Shown: positions 9,480 to 18,665 of the stretch, in pieces | Layout of the letters: every line of letters begins with the position of its first letter | Numbering within the stretch: the first letter of the stretch is position 1 | Assembly (NCBI RefSeq): GCF_001651855.1 | Contig: NZ_LNQC01000074.1 | Span: 1 to 64,000, forward strand | Direction: 5' to 3' | Origin: Sinorhizobium americanum | GTDB taxonomy: Bacteria; Pseudomonadota; Alphaproteobacteria; Rhizobiales; Rhizobiaceae | DNA: 64,000 bases | Notes under the pieces: model-generated | The model's database searches: none | What the model was told of the DNA's origin: nothing | The model's input: only the letters and a program-made list of their open reading frames with translations | Program-made: the position numbers and the translations under genes

Positions 9480-9899
9480 CTAAACCGTTCCCTCGGCGGG
9501 GGCAACCGGCAGCGCCTCGATAATCACGAAAGCTTGTGCAAGCGGGAAGTCATCGGTGATCGTCAGATGAATGGCTGCCCGGTGCCCAATGGGCAGCATC
9601 TCCTGAAGGCGGGCGGCCGCGCCGCCGGTCAGTTGCATCGTCGGCTTGCCGCCCGGCATGTTGACCACACCCATGTCCTTCCAGAAGACGCCTTGGGCAA
9701 GCCCGGTGCCGAGCGCCTTCGAACAGGCCTCCTTGGCGGCGAAACGCTTGGCATAGGAGGCCGCGCGGTTTTTGCGCGCATCCGACTTGGCGATCTCGAT
9801 GTCGGTGAAACAGCGGTTGACGAAACGCTCGCCAAATCGTTCGAGCGAGTTCTCGATGCGGCGAATATCGATGAGATCGCTGCCGATGCCGATGATCAT
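9480..9899 (-). CDS. acpS: holo-[acyl-carrier-protein] synthase
   Basis: This encodes 139 aa. AcpS transfers 4'-phosphopantetheine from CoA to acyl carrier proteins and is essential for fatty acid synthesis. The magnesium ligands D8 ([12 protein letters not shown]) and E57 ([13 protein letters not shown]) are present, and the length is normal. The ATG overlaps the stop of the upstream DUF2062 gene (ATGA), so the two are probably translated together. lepB follows after about 100 bases, and all of these genes may share a transcript. pdxJ, often adjacent to acpS in other proteobacteria, is absent here. Confidence 0.96.
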   Translation of the reverse strand: MIIGIGSDLIDIRRIENSLERFGERFVNRCFTDIEIAKSDARKNRAASYAKRFAAKEACSKALGTGLAQGVFWKDMGVVNMPGGKPTMQLTGGAAARLQEMLPIGHRAAIHLTITDDFPLAQAFVIIEALPVAPAEGTV

Positions 9900-10450
9900 G
9901 ACGTGTATCCGGCTTTTTGCAACCGCTCTCGCCGCCGGACCTGGAATATCCGGGCGGTCTGGAAGGCAAGCGGGTAAAAGATCAATGCGCCGGCGAGCGC
10001 AAGCGCCAGCGAGCCGACGAGCACAGGCTTGAGCACCGGCCCCCAAAGTTCGGCAAGCTGCATTTGCTCGATCAATCGGGCGAACTCTGCCGAGCCGACA
10101 CCCGGCCCGGGCTGCGGTCCCGTGAGCGCGGCGCCGATTTCGTAAGATGCGGTCAGGATCACCGGAATGGTAATCGGATTGGCGAGCGCAGTGGTGATGA
10201 TCGCTGCCACGAGATTGCCGGAGAAGAGCCAGGCGAGCATGACAGCCAGGACAATGTGCAGGCCGAACAACGGCGTGCACGCGGCGGCTGCGCCAGCCGC
10301 TACGCCGACGGCGATCGAATGGGGAGAGGAATTCAGCCGGAGTATGCGCAGGGCGATATAACGCGGACCGCGCGAGAGCCCCTTGCGCGGCCAGAAGAAG
10401 GCGCGAAGCCGTTCGGACATCGTGACCGGTTCTCTGCGCCTAAATAGCAT
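9896..10450 (-). CDS. DUF2062 family membrane protein
   Basis: This encodes 184 aa of unknown biochemical function. The DUF2062 hallmarks are visible: [20 protein letters not shown] near residues 50-70 and [17 protein letters not shown] in the middle. There are about three membrane segments and basic cytoplasmic tails (MLFRRREP at the start, [12 protein letters not shown] at the end). The ATG at 10448-10450 is preferred because homologues begin MLFRRR. An ATG ten codons later is possible. It is coupled to acpS by a 4-base overlap. Confidence 0.85.
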   Translation of the reverse strand: MLFRRREPVTMSERLRAFFWPRKGLSRGPRYIALRILRLNSSPHSIAVGVAAGAAAACTPLFGLHIVLAVMLAWLFSGNLVAAIITTALANPITIPVILTASYEIGAALTGPQPGPGVGSAEFARLIEQMQLAELWGPVLKPVLVGSLALALAGALIFYPLAFQTARIFQVRRRERLQKAGYTS

Positions 10451-10684
10451 TCTGTGGTCGTCGCATCTTGAAACCGCCCATCGGCGCCCTGTGATGGGCG
10501 CAAAGATAGGCGTCAGACCCGCAAGGCGCAAGGTTGACGGCCAAGGGCTGGAGCTGTCCTTCGAGCTATTCAGCATATGCATAGCTCGAAAACACACTTC
10601 CGCACTGATCCGTGGCGGTCCATGTCTTTTTCGCCACCGGATCCATGGGATCCCGAAAGCGCATCAGCTTAGGTTACCTGCGGA

Positions 10685-10837
10685 TCAAAAGTCCTTGCGA
10701 AACAGGCCGCGGTCGATCTGGCGCTGACGGTATTCGAGGTCGATGCGGTCGATCGAACCGTTCAGATAGGCGATTTCGCGCTCTTCGATGGTGGGGATGT
10801 GCAGAGCACGGGTAATTTTCTTCAATTGCTTGAACAT
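10685..10837 (-). CDS. DUF3563 family small protein
   Basis: A 50-aa gene easily missed by length cut-offs. The protein runs from MFKQLKKITRALHIP through IEEREIAYLNGSIDRIDL to a basic end, QIDRGLFRKDF. This matches the DUF3563 pattern: an amphipathic start, then a conserved acidic/Leu/Asn segment and an Arg-rich tail. A GAAGAGGT ribosome site lies seven bases upstream of the ATG at 10835-10837. The role is unknown. Members are short, probably cytoplasmic proteins found across rhizobia. It sits between rsh and the DUF2062 gene with a separate upstream spacer. Confidence 0.85.
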   Translation of the reverse strand: MFKQLKKITRALHIPTIEEREIAYLNGSIDRIDLEYRQRQIDRGLFRKDF

Positions 10838-10948
10838 GGCAAACCTCTTCGTTTACCTCCCGATCCGATAAGTAGTTTAGCGATCGGTGTTCTACCAGCG
10901 CCATGATCAGCCGGCAGCCATGCATACAGCGCATGACATGCCGATTTT

Positions 10949-10977
10949 ATGCCTCGCATTGCTCACAAAAGAGGCAT
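10949..10977 (-). terminator. inverted repeat after rsh
   Basis: ATGCCTC (10949-10955) and GAGGCAT (10971-10977) form a 7-bp stem 16 bases past the rsh stop. The T-tract is weak, so this could be a terminator or part of the small DUF3563 gene's promoter region. Confidence 0.35.
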
Positions 10978-10992
10978 GAAGCGGAGGCAGGC

Positions 10993-13218
10993 CTAGTCGA
11001 AAAGCCGCTTGACCAGGGAAATGCTCGGCAACTCCTTGAGCTGCGTCGTCAGGTGATTGAGCTGACGCAGGTCCCAGACCTCCAGATCGAACTGCAGCTC
11101 GCTGAAATCGGCGGCAACCCGCCCCATGGAAAGCGAGCGGATATTGACGTCGCTGGTGGCGATCGCCTGGGCGATCTCGGCCAGCGTGCCGGGTTCGTTC
11201 AGGGCACTCACGGCGATCCGCGCCATGAAGCGGTTGTTGTTGGCCTCGTCGAGGTCCCAACGAACGTCGATCCAGCGCTCCGGCTCCTCGTCGAACTTCT
11301 GCAGGATCGGCGACTGGATGGGATAGATGGTGATGCCCTTGTCCCGATCCATGATGCCGACGATCCGATCGCCGGGAACAGCCCCGGCAGGACTGAAATG
11401 CACCTCCGCATTGCCGGAAAGGCCGCGGATCGGCAGCGCTTCCGGACCCTCCACCTGCCCCGCCGCGGCTGCCTCCTTAGAACGCTCCGGCAGCTTGAAG
11501 ACCATGCCGGCGGCACTACGCATGTTGAACCAGCCGTCGTCGGCACTCGGCTTCACGGTCACCCGTTCGTCCTGATGGTCGGGGAAGACGGCGCGCAGGA
11601 CGTCGAGCGAGGAGAGCTCACCCCGGCCGACGGCGGCAATCGCATCCTCGACTTCCTTCTGGCCGAGCCGGTGCAGCACCGGCTTCAGCCCCTCACGCGA
11701 GAAGCTCTTGCCGGCCCGTTCGAATGTGCGCTCCAGGATGCGGTAGCCGAGACCCGCATATTGCTTGCGGATGGCGGCACGGGTGGCGCGCCGGATCGCC
11801 GCGCGTGCCTTTCCGGTGACGACGATCTCCTCCCAGGCGGGCGGCGGCACCTGGATGCCCGAGCGGATGATCTCCACCTCGTCGCCGTTGTTGAGGCGGG
11901 TGACGAGCGGCATGATGCGGCCGTTGATCTTGGCGCCGACGCAGGTGTCGCCGATATTGGTGTGCACCGCATAGGCGAAGTCGATCGGCGTGGCGCCGCG
12001 CGGCAGCGCGATCAATTGCCCCTTGGGTGTGAAGCAGAAAACCTGGTCCTGGAAGAGTTCGAGCTTGGTATGCTCTAAAAATTCCTCGGGATTGTCGCCT
12101 TCTGCAAGCGATTCGATCGTGCGCCGCAGCCAGGCATAGGCGTTCGACGTCGGAGACCGTGTCGGATCGCCCGTGAGGGCGTCGCGATCCTTGTAGAGAG
12201 CATGGGCGGCAATACCGTACTCGGCGATCTCATGCATGCGCCTGGTGCGGATCTGCAGCTCGATGCGCTGGCGCGAAGGCCCGATGATCGTCGTGTGGAT
12301 CGACTGGTAATCGTTCTGCTTCGGCGTCGAAACATAGTCCTTGAACCGGCCGGGAACGACGCGCCAGCGGGTATGCACAATGCCGAGCGCCCGATAGCAG
12401 GAGGGGATATCGTCGACCATGATGCGGAAGCCCCAGACATCTGACAGCTGCTCGAAGGAAAGCGATTTCGACTGCATCTTGCGGAAGACGGAATAGGGCT
12501 TCTTCTGACGTCCCTTCACCTGGGCATTTCGCAAGCCCTCGGCCTGCAGCAACTCGCTCAGTTCCTCCTCGATCTTCTTGATCAAGCCCTCGTTGCGCTG
12601 GGAGAGCTCTTCCAGCCTCCTCGTGACGGTCTCGTAGGCCTCCGGATTGATATGGCGGAAGGCAAGGTTCTCGAGCTCCTCGCGCATGTCCTGCATGCCC
12701 ATGCGCCCGGCCAGCGGCGCATAGATGTCCATCGTCTCCTCGGAGATGCGGGCGCGTTTCTCCGCCGACATGTGGTCGAGCGTGCGCATATTGTGCAGCC
12801 GGTCGGCGAGCTTCACCAGAAGCACGCGGACATCGTCCGAAATCGCCAACAGCAGCTTGCGCAGGTTCTCCGCCTGCTTGGCCTTCTTGGTGACGAGGTC
12901 GAGTTTCTTGATCTTCGTCAGGCCTTCGACCAGCGCGCCAATGTCCTCGCCGAAGAGTTCGTCGATCTCCTGCCGCGTCGCCGTGGTGTCCTCGATCGTG
13001 TCATGCAGCAGCGCAACGGCGATCGTCGATTCGTCGAGGTGCATTTCCGTGAGGATCGCCGCCACTTCGAGCGGATGGGAAATGTAGGGATCGCCGCTTG
13101 CCCGCTTCTGCTGCCCGTGCTTCTGCATGGCATAGACATAGGCCTTGTTCAGCAAGGCCTCGTTCACGTCGGGCTTGTATTTCTGAACGCGCTCAACGAG
13201 CTCGTATTGGCGCATCAT
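10993..13218 (-). CDS. rsh: bifunctional (p)ppGpp synthetase/hydrolase (Rsh)
   Basis: This encodes 741 aa. It is the single long RelA/SpoT homologue typical of alphaproteobacteria, which makes and degrades (p)ppGpp during starvation. The domains occur in order. The HD hydrolase domain carries ISHPLEVAAILTEMHLDE and ALLHDTIEDT. The synthetase domain carries VWGFRIMVDDIPSCYRALG, PKQNDYQSIHT and ELQIRT. TGS follows (FCFTPKGQLIALPRGATPI), then a C-terminal ACT domain (RIAVSALNEPGTLAEIAQAI). Both motifs are intact, so both activities are expected. The start uses the ATG pair at 13213-13218. It is read separately from rpoZ, which ends at a clear terminator upstream. Confidence 0.96.
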   Translation of the reverse strand: MMRQYELVERVQKYKPDVNEALLNKAYVYAMQKHGQQKRASGDPYISHPLEVAAILTEMHLDESTIAVALLHDTIEDTTATRQEIDELFGEDIGALVEGLTKIKKLDLVTKKAKQAENLRKLLLAISDDVRVLLVKLADRLHNMRTLDHMSAEKRARISEETMDIYAPLAGRMGMQDMREELENLAFRHINPEAYETVTRRLEELSQRNEGLIKKIEEELSELLQAEGLRNAQVKGRQKKPYSVFRKMQSKSLSFEQLSDVWGFRIMVDDIPSCYRALGIVHTRWRVVPGRFKDYVSTPKQNDYQSIHTTIIGPSRQRIELQIRTRRMHEIAEYGIAAHALYKDRDALTGDPTRSPTSNAYAWLRRTIESLAEGDNPEEFLEHTKLELFQDQVFCFTPKGQLIALPRGATPIDFAYAVHTNIGDTCVGAKINGRIMPLVTRLNNGDEVEIIRSGIQVPPPAWEEIVVTGKARAAIRRATRAAIRKQYAGLGYRILERTFERAGKSFSREGLKPVLHRLGQKEVEDAIAAVGRGELSSLDVLRAVFPDHQDERVTVKPSADDGWFNMRSAAGMVFKLPERSKEAAAAGQVEGPEALPIRGLSGNAEVHFSPAGAVPGDRIVGIMDRDKGITIYPIQSPILQKFDEEPERWIDVRWDLDEANNNRFMARIAVSALNEPGTLAEIAQAIATSDVNIRSLSMGRVAADFSELQFDLEVWDLRQLNHLTTQLKELPSISLVKRLFD

Positions 13219-13242
13219 TCGCAGGCGGCTCCATGACAGTCG

Positions 13243-13284
13243 GACAAACAAAAAGTGCGCCAATCATATGAGTGGCGCACTGCT
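13243..13284 (-). terminator. rho-independent terminator of rpoZ
   Basis: A perfect 9-bp stem, AGTGCGCCA (13254-13262) and TGGCGCACT (13273-13281), is followed on the minus strand by TTTTTGTTTG. It lies directly after the rpoZ stop and before the rsh start. Confidence 0.85.
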
Positions 13285-13322
13285 TCGAAAACACGTTTGG
13301 AACGGCTGTTCGCGAACGGATC

Positions 13323-13727
13323 TCAGTAGTCGTCGCTCTTTTCCGGCGGTACCAGGCCTTCGATGCCGGCCAGCAGCTCCTCTTCCGACATGCGGTCGAA
13401 GGTCAAAGCCTCCGGCTGTTCCTCGTCTTCCGCGGCCTCCGCAAAAGCGGCCGGTTCCGACTGGGCGATCGCGGCCGCATCGGGCTCGGGCTCGTCCACT
13501 TCCACATGCTTCTGCAGGGAATGGATCAGATCTTCCTTGAGATCGCCCGGCGAAAGGGTCTCGTCGGCGATCTCGCGCAGGGCGACAACCGGATTCTTGT
13601 CGTTGTCGCGGTCGACCGTGATCGGAGCGCCCTGAGAGATCAGGCGTGCGCGGTGGCTGGCGAGCAGGACGAGTTCGAAACGGTTTTCGACCTTGTCGAT
13701 GCAGTCTTCGACGGTGACGCGGGCCAT
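13323..13727 (-). CDS. rpoZ: RNA polymerase omega subunit
   Basis: This encodes 134 aa. Omega assists assembly of RNA polymerase by binding beta-prime. The conserved N-terminal half is clear: [20 protein letters not shown], then RARLISQG and the [14 protein letters not shown] block. The acidic Glu/Ala-rich C-terminal half ([15 protein letters not shown]) is the longer tail usual in rhizobia. It is followed by a strong terminator and then by rsh, a pairing common in proteobacteria and relevant because omega is linked to ppGpp action. A GGACAAGG-type ribosome site precedes the ATG. Confidence 0.96.
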   Translation of the reverse strand: MARVTVEDCIDKVENRFELVLLASHRARLISQGAPITVDRDNDKNPVVALREIADETLSPGDLKEDLIHSLQKHVEVDEPEPDAAAIAQSEPAAFAEAAEDEEQPEALTFDRMSEEELLAGIEGLVPPEKSDDY

Positions 13728-14083
13728 GGCCTTGTCCTTTGCGAGAGCGCGGCGGCGGCCGCGGCAGGATTAACGACACGAAACCGGAACGCCGCGACAG
13801 GACGGCACTTGCGGCTCCGATTTCTGGAATTAATCGCCCGGATACAATCAAAACAGCACAAGTTCAAGTTTTTCCTGCGTCCACCGCTCACATCATTCCC
13901 GGCCCCATGATAGAATACGACATATCCGCGATGCGGCCGAGGTCCACATATATGGATTGTATTTTGGGAGGCGCCAGCCGAAATCTCCACCAGCAATCGT
14001 AAATTGAAGTGTGGATGAACTGGAGCAACTGCTAAAACTTGCTATATGCACCGTACGCCGCTTGGATTAATGCGTGGCATAAC

Positions 14084-14119
14084 TTACATTATTTGCAATA
14101 TCAGCAATTATTAATGTAA
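14084..14119. promoter_or_regulatory. AT-rich palindrome, candidate operator
   Basis: TTACATTA (14084-14091) and TAATGTAA (14112-14119) are perfect inverted arms, with a nested TTGC (14093-14096) and GCAA (14104-14107). It lies 40 bases upstream of the -10 box of the NYN gene. The binding protein is unknown. Confidence 0.4.
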
Positions 14120-14158
14120 TGCGCCTATTTTCTGCGCGCCTTCTGCGGGGGCAGATGG

Positions 14159-14164
14159 CTATAA
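14159..14164 (+). promoter_or_regulatory. sigma-70-type -10 box of the NYN gene
   Basis: CTATAA matches the rhizobial -10 consensus (CTATAT-like). A start point about 7 bases downstream gives a leader near 22 nt to the ATG at 14193. The -35 region is weak. Confidence 0.45.
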
Positions 14165-14192
14165 TGCGCAGGGCATGGAAAAGGAAATTACG

Positions 14193-14771
14193 ATGTTCGA
14201 TCCTCGCGAAAAAATCGCTCTTTTCATCGATGGCGCCAATCTCTACGCCGCCTCGAAGAGCCTGGGCTTCGACATCGATTATAGAAAGCTGCTGAAGGCG
14301 TTCCAGAAACGTGGTTACCTGCTGCGCGCTTATTATTACACCGCACTTATCGAAGACCAGGAATACTCCTCTATCCGCCCCTTGATCGACTGGCTGGATT
14401 ACAACGGCTACAAGGTCGTCACCAAACCGGCGAAGGAATTCACCGACTCGCTCGGTCGGCGCAAGATCAAGGGCAACATGGATATCGAGCTGGCGATCGA
14501 CGCCATGGAGCAGTCCGAAACCGTCGATCATCTGGTGATCTTTTCGGGTGACGGTGATTTCACCACGCTTGTCGAGGCGCTGCAGCGCAAGGGACGCAAG
14601 GTTTCGGTCGTCTCGACGATGTCGACGCAGCCGCCGATGATCGCCGACGACCTGCGCCGCCAGGCCGACCACTTCATCGATCTGGCGACACTGAGGGGCG
14701 AGATCGGCCGCGAGCCGTCCGAACGCATGGCACGCCCGCCCGAGCCCGTTTCCAACGACGCCGAGCTTTAA
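14193..14771 (+). CDS. NYN domain protein (LabA/DUF88 family), probable RNase-like
   Basis: This encodes 192 aa. The NYN/PIN-like fold is recognised from the N-terminal acidic motif ALFIDGANLYAASKSLGF, the central IKGNMDIELAIDAM, and the later VIFSGDGDFTTLVEALQRKG. These aspartates would form a metal-dependent nuclease site as in PIN domains. RNase activity is inferred from the family and not shown. The last 20 residues are Arg/Pro-rich. The ATG at 14193 is chosen because AAGGAA lies at the right distance and the -10 box leaves a short leader. An ATG at 14175 would add six residues. It is divergent from rpoZ. Confidence 0.88.
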   Translation: MFDPREKIALFIDGANLYAASKSLGFDIDYRKLLKAFQKRGYLLRAYYYTALIEDQEYSSIRPLIDWLDYNGYKVVTKPAKEFTDSLGRRKIKGNMDIELAIDAMEQSETVDHLVIFSGDGDFTTLVEALQRKGRKVSVVSTMSTQPPMIADDLRRQADHFIDLATLRGEIGREPSERMARPPEPVSNDAEL

Positions 14772-14888
14772 TTGACACCGGCTTCAATCCCGCTCGTTCC
14801 CCCGGCTTTTCCGCGCGCGGGACGATGCATCTAGCCTGCTTTTTGCTCGCTTTTCGCAATGGCGACGGAGATGCTGCGCGGCAACGCG

Positions 14889-15368
14889 TCAGCCGCGCTC
14901 CTTCAGCAGCCGGTTTTTCTGCCGGTTCCAATCGCGCTCCTTGGAGGTTTCGCGCTTGTCGTGCAGCTTCTTGCCCTTGCCGAGAGCCAGTTCCAGCTTC
15001 GCCCGGCCCCGCTCGTTGAAATAGATCTTGAGCGGAATAAGCGACATGCCCTCACGATTGACCGCGCCCTGCAGCCGGTTCACCTCGCGCTTCGACAACA
15101 GCAATTTGCGGCGCCGCCGGGTCTCGTGATTGAAGCGATTGGCCTGGAGATATTCCGGCAGGTAGGAATTGATCAGCCAGATCTCGCCGCCCTCGTCGGT
15201 GGCGTAGGATTCCGAAATATTGGCTTTCCCCTCGCGCAACGACTTGACCTCCGTGCCGGTCAGCACAAGGCCGGCCTCGTAGGTATCGACGATCTCGTAG
15301 TTGAAGCGGGCCTTGCGGTTTTCCGCCACCACTTTCCTGACCGTGCGCTCGCTGCCCTTGGGTGCCAT
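14889..15368 (-). CDS. smpB: SsrA-binding protein SmpB
   Basis: This encodes 159 aa. SmpB delivers tmRNA to stalled ribosomes in trans-translation. The beta-barrel core is clear, with [39 protein letters not shown] and [20 protein letters not shown]. The basic C-terminal tail that mimics mRNA/tRNA contacts follows ([22 protein letters not shown]). The ATG overlaps the dapA stop by one base (TGATG), so dapA and smpB form a coupled unit. This order is common in rhizobia. Confidence 0.97.
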   Translation of the reverse strand: MAPKGSERTVRKVVAENRKARFNYEIVDTYEAGLVLTGTEVKSLREGKANISESYATDEGGEIWLINSYLPEYLQANRFNHETRRRRKLLLSKREVNRLQGAVNREGMSLIPLKIYFNERGRAKLELALGKGKKLHDKRETSKERDWNRQKNRLLKERG

Positions 15369-16252
15369 CAGTTCATCAATCCCGCGTGCCTGAGCGCCGC
15401 GTCGATCGCCGCTTCGGTCGTCGGCTCGAGCGTCGGCAGCAGCGGCGAGCGCACGGCGCGGCTCATCCGCCCGAGGCGATGAAGCGCATATTTTGCGCCG
15501 CAGAGACCGGGCTCCATGAAGATGGCCTTATGAAGCGGCATCAACTTGTCCTGATATTCCAGCGCCTTGGCGTAGTCACCGGCAAGCGTCGCTTCCTGGA
15601 ACTCGGCGCAGAGGCGCGGCACGACATTTGCAGTTACCGAGATGCAGCCCACGCCGCCATGGGCGTTGAAGCCGAGCGCTGTCGCGTCCTCGCCGGAAAG
15701 TTGGACGAAATTCTTGCCGCAGGCCATGCGCTGCTCGGAGACACGCTCGATCTTGCCGGTCGCATCCTTAACGCCGATGATCGTCGGATAGGCGTTTGCC
15801 AGCGCGGCCATGGTCTCGACGCTCATGTCGACGACCGAGCGGCCCGGAATGTTATAGATGACGATTGGCAGCTTCACGCTTTCGGCAATCGCCGCATAGT
15901 GAGCGAAGAGGCCCTTCTGCGTCGGCTTGTTGTAGTACGGCGTCACGACCAGGATGGCATCCGCGCCGGCCTTTTCGGCGTGCTGCGCCAGTTCGACCGC
16001 CTCGGTCGTGTTGTTGGAGCCGGCGCCGGCGATAACCGGCACGCGCCGCGCCGCCGCCTCGACACAGAGCTCCACCACCTGCTTGTGTTCGTCGTGCGAA
16101 AGGGTCGGCGATTCACCGGTGGTGCCCACGGGCACCAGGCCGTGGCTGCCCTCTTTTATCTGCCATTCCACATGCGCGACGAAACTTGCCGCGTCCACCG
16201 CGCCGGTGGACGTGAACGGTGTTACGAGTGCGGGAATGGAACCCTTGAACAT
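15368..16252 (-). CDS. dapA: 4-hydroxy-tetrahydrodipicolinate synthase
   Basis: This encodes 294 aa. DapA condenses pyruvate and aspartate semialdehyde in the first committed step to diaminopimelate and lysine. The active-site Lys is in [11 protein letters not shown] (K162) and the catalytic Tyr in VIYNIPGRS (Y133). [10 protein letters not shown] is the family signature. The ATG at 16250-16252 is preceded by CAGGAGTTG. A TTG two codons upstream is not preferred. It is the first gene of the dapA-smpB pair and is divergent from the lytic transglycosylase, which fits a shared cell-wall theme. Confidence 0.96.
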   Translation of the reverse strand: MFKGSIPALVTPFTSTGAVDAASFVAHVEWQIKEGSHGLVPVGTTGESPTLSHDEHKQVVELCVEAAARRVPVIAGAGSNNTTEAVELAQHAEKAGADAILVVTPYYNKPTQKGLFAHYAAIAESVKLPIVIYNIPGRSVVDMSVETMAALANAYPTIIGVKDATGKIERVSEQRMACGKNFVQLSGEDATALGFNAHGGVGCISVTANVVPRLCAEFQEATLAGDYAKALEYQDKLMPLHKAIFMEPGLCGAKYALHRLGRMSRAVRSPLLPTLEPTTEAAIDAALRHAGLMN

Positions 16253-16484
16253 GCACAACTCCTGACGGCTGACGGGGCAAATATGCGCCCACGCTTTGGC
16301 CGCATTCGACGGTTAGAAACTGCCGCACCATAATCATGTGACATGGCCGCGGCAAGCGCCGGACAGGCGCATTTCCTAGCAGTTTTCCCGCAATTCGACC
16401 GCTCGACGCGCGTCGATCGGCGGGGGAAGCCAGGGATGCACGAGGATCCGCCTTTGCCGGCGATTGCAGCGATGACGGATGGCC

Positions 16485-16501
16485 GCTAACTTTTCGTTAG
16501 C
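16485..16501. promoter_or_regulatory. perfect inverted repeat upstream of the lytic transglycosylase gene
   Basis: GCTAAC-TTTTC-GTTAGC is a 6-bp perfect palindrome with a 5-base centre, 49 bases before the transglycosylase start and in the dapA divergent spacer. It could be an operator. The remaining part of 16253-16549 shows only leaders. Confidence 0.3.
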
Positions 16502-16549
16502 AAATCCGGCAGCTAATGAGTTGAGAGAAACGGGGAAGCACGGGGCTTG

Positions 16550-18613
16550 ATGCGCGGACCACACTTTCTGGCTGTCGCCGCCATTTCCGGCGCCGCGATG
16601 CTGGCGTCCTCCGCCCTTGCAAACGAGACCCGCATCCCCGTGCCGACGGACAGGCCCGGTACGCGCGCGCCGGCATCGATTGTCGCCAACGAGGTCACAG
16701 GCGCCATACGGGCCGCAATAGCGCCGGTCGCTTCCGATCTGAAGACCGGCCTCGATGCGCTCTTCGATCGCAAGCCAGCCGAGGCGATGGCTATCCGCAA
16801 CCGCATGCGTGCGGGATCGCTCGACCGCCATGTCCTCACCTGGGCGATCGCCGTGTCCGGGCAAAAGGACATCCCCTCCTACGAGATCGCCGAAGCGCAG
16901 CGCGAGCTTCGCGGCTGGCCCGGCCTGAAGACGCTGCGCGCCTATTCCGAGCGGGCGCTCTACCGCGAAAATCCCAGTCCTGCAGACGTAGTCGCCGCCT
17001 TCGGCTCGACTCGGCCGGAAACAGCTGAAGGCGCCATCATCCTTGCGCGGGCACTCGTGGCCGAAGGAAAGGCTAATGCGGCGGCGCATCAGCTCCGTGC
17101 TTTCTGGTTAAAGGAAACGCTGGACAAGGAGACCGAAAGCAAAATCCTTTCGGAATTCTCCTCCCTGCTCACGCCTGCCGACCATAGGCGCCGCATGGAG
17201 ATGCTCCTTTATCGCAGCCGTGTCGAACAGGCGCAGAGATTCAGCGACCTGGGCAAGGCGCAATCGCTCTACAGGGCCTGGACTGCGGTCAGCCGCGGCA
17301 GCGGCAAGGCGGCGGCGCTGGTTGAAGCGGTCGATGCGTCCTGGCGCGACAGTCCCGCCTATCTTTTCCTGCGCATCGAGTATCTGCGCAAACAGGAGAA
17401 ATTTAAGGAGGCCGCGGAGCTCCTTGCTTTGGCGCCGAAGGACAGCAACGCCCTCGTCGATGCCGGCGAGTGGTGGACCGAACGAAGGATCGTCAGCCGC
17501 GGCCTGCTCGACGAGGGCGATTTCCGCGGAGCCTACCGCATTGCCGCCCATCATGCTGCCATCGACGCGACCGACATCGTCGACGCCGAATTCCATGCTG
17601 GATGGTATGCGCTGCGCGGGTTGGAGGATCCAACGACGGCGGCGCGACACTTTCGGAAGATCCTGGAGACGTCCAGCCGGCCGATTTCGGCGTCGCGGGC
17701 CTGGTATTGGCTGGGACGTGCCGCCGAGGCCGGCGGCCCGGGGAAATCGGACGAGTATTTCACCAACGCCTCTCGCTATCCCGGCACGTTCTATGGCCAG
17801 CTCGCCGCAGCCCGGCTTGGCCGCCCAGCCCTCAACGTCGCCTATCCCTCGCCGACCCCTGAGGATCGCGCACGACTGGAAGGTCGCGAAGCCGTTCGGG
17901 CTATCGAACGCCTGGAAGCCGCCGGCCACGGCTGGCGCGCGGAAAGCCTCTACCGGGCGCTTGCCGAGGACCTGACCAATCCGGGTGAACTCGCCATTCT
18001 CTCGGCACGGGCGGAAAAGGCGGGCAATCATCAACTGTCCCTGCAGATCGGCAAGATCGCGTTCGGCCGCGGCATCGATGTCGCCGCGCTCGCCTTTCCC
18101 CTCGGCGTCATCCCGACAGACGCGAATATCAGCGGCGCCGGCAAGGCACTTGCCTACGCAATTGCCCGCCAGGAGAGCGCCTTCAATCCGGCCGCCGTGT
18201 CGGCCGCCAACGCCCGCGGCCTGCTGCAGCTTCTGCCGGCTACGGCGAAGGGCGTCGCCAGCCGCTACGGCCTTGCCTATTCCAAGGATCGGCTGACGAG
18301 CGACGCCGGCTACAACGCAACGCTCGGCTCGCACTATCTCGGCGAGCAGATCGACCGCTTCGGCGGCTCCTATATCCTGACCTTCATCGCCTACAACGCC
18401 GGACCCGGCCGGGTGCCGGAATGGCTGGCGCGCTACGGCGACCCGCGCGGCGAGCCGATCGACGAGGTGGTCGACTGGATCGAACGCATTCCCTTTCAGG
18501 AAACCCGCAACTATGTTCAGCGGGTGATGGAGAACTACCAGGTCTACAAATCCCGTCTCGGACAGAAGGCGGACATCGTCGCCGACCTGAGGACGGGCCG
18601 CGATCCTTCCTGA
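16550..18613 (+). CDS. soluble lytic murein transglycosylase
   Basis: This encodes 687 aa. It is a periplasmic enzyme that cleaves peptidoglycan glycan strands to form 1,6-anhydro ends. A Sec signal peptide is present (FLAVAAISGAAMLASSALA). A long alpha-helical TPR-like superhelix follows (about residues 60-510), as in Slt70. The C-terminal SLT domain has the catalytic Glu in AIARQESAFNP (E542), then ARGLLQLLPATAKGVA and FIAYNAGPGRV. The ATG at 16550 is used and the TTG one codon upstream is ignored. It precedes a hydrolase gene by 52 bases, perhaps co-transcribed. Confidence 0.93.
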   Translation: MRGPHFLAVAAISGAAMLASSALANETRIPVPTDRPGTRAPASIVANEVTGAIRAAIAPVASDLKTGLDALFDRKPAEAMAIRNRMRAGSLDRHVLTWAIAVSGQKDIPSYEIAEAQRELRGWPGLKTLRAYSERALYRENPSPADVVAAFGSTRPETAEGAIILARALVAEGKANAAAHQLRAFWLKETLDKETESKILSEFSSLLTPADHRRRMEMLLYRSRVEQAQRFSDLGKAQSLYRAWTAVSRGSGKAAALVEAVDASWRDSPAYLFLRIEYLRKQEKFKEAAELLALAPKDSNALVDAGEWWTERRIVSRGLLDEGDFRGAYRIAAHHAAIDATDIVDAEFHAGWYALRGLEDPTTAARHFRKILETSSRPISASRAWYWLGRAAEAGGPGKSDEYFTNASRYPGTFYGQLAAARLGRPALNVAYPSPTPEDRARLEGREAVRAIERLEAAGHGWRAESLYRALAEDLTNPGELAILSARAEKAGNHQLSLQIGKIAFGRGIDVAALAFPLGVIPTDANISGAGKALAYAIARQESAFNPAAVSAANARGLLQLLPATAKGVASRYGLAYSKDRLTSDAGYNATLGSHYLGEQIDRFGGSYILTFIAYNAGPGRVPEWLARYGDPRGEPIDEVVDWIERIPFQETRNYVQRVMENYQVYKSRLGQKADIVADLRTGRDPS

Positions 18614-18665
18614 GGGCGGCCCCCCAGACAAGGACAATCTCCTGCAAGTAAGCAAAGGTGGTGCC

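Larger units (their letters stand above)
13728..14192. other. intergenic region between rpoZ and the NYN gene
   Basis: This 465-base divergent promoter region shows no supported gene. The part from about 13900 to 14130 is markedly AT-rich compared with the surroundings. It contains the palindrome at 14084-14119 and a promoter for the NYN gene. Confidence 0.5.
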
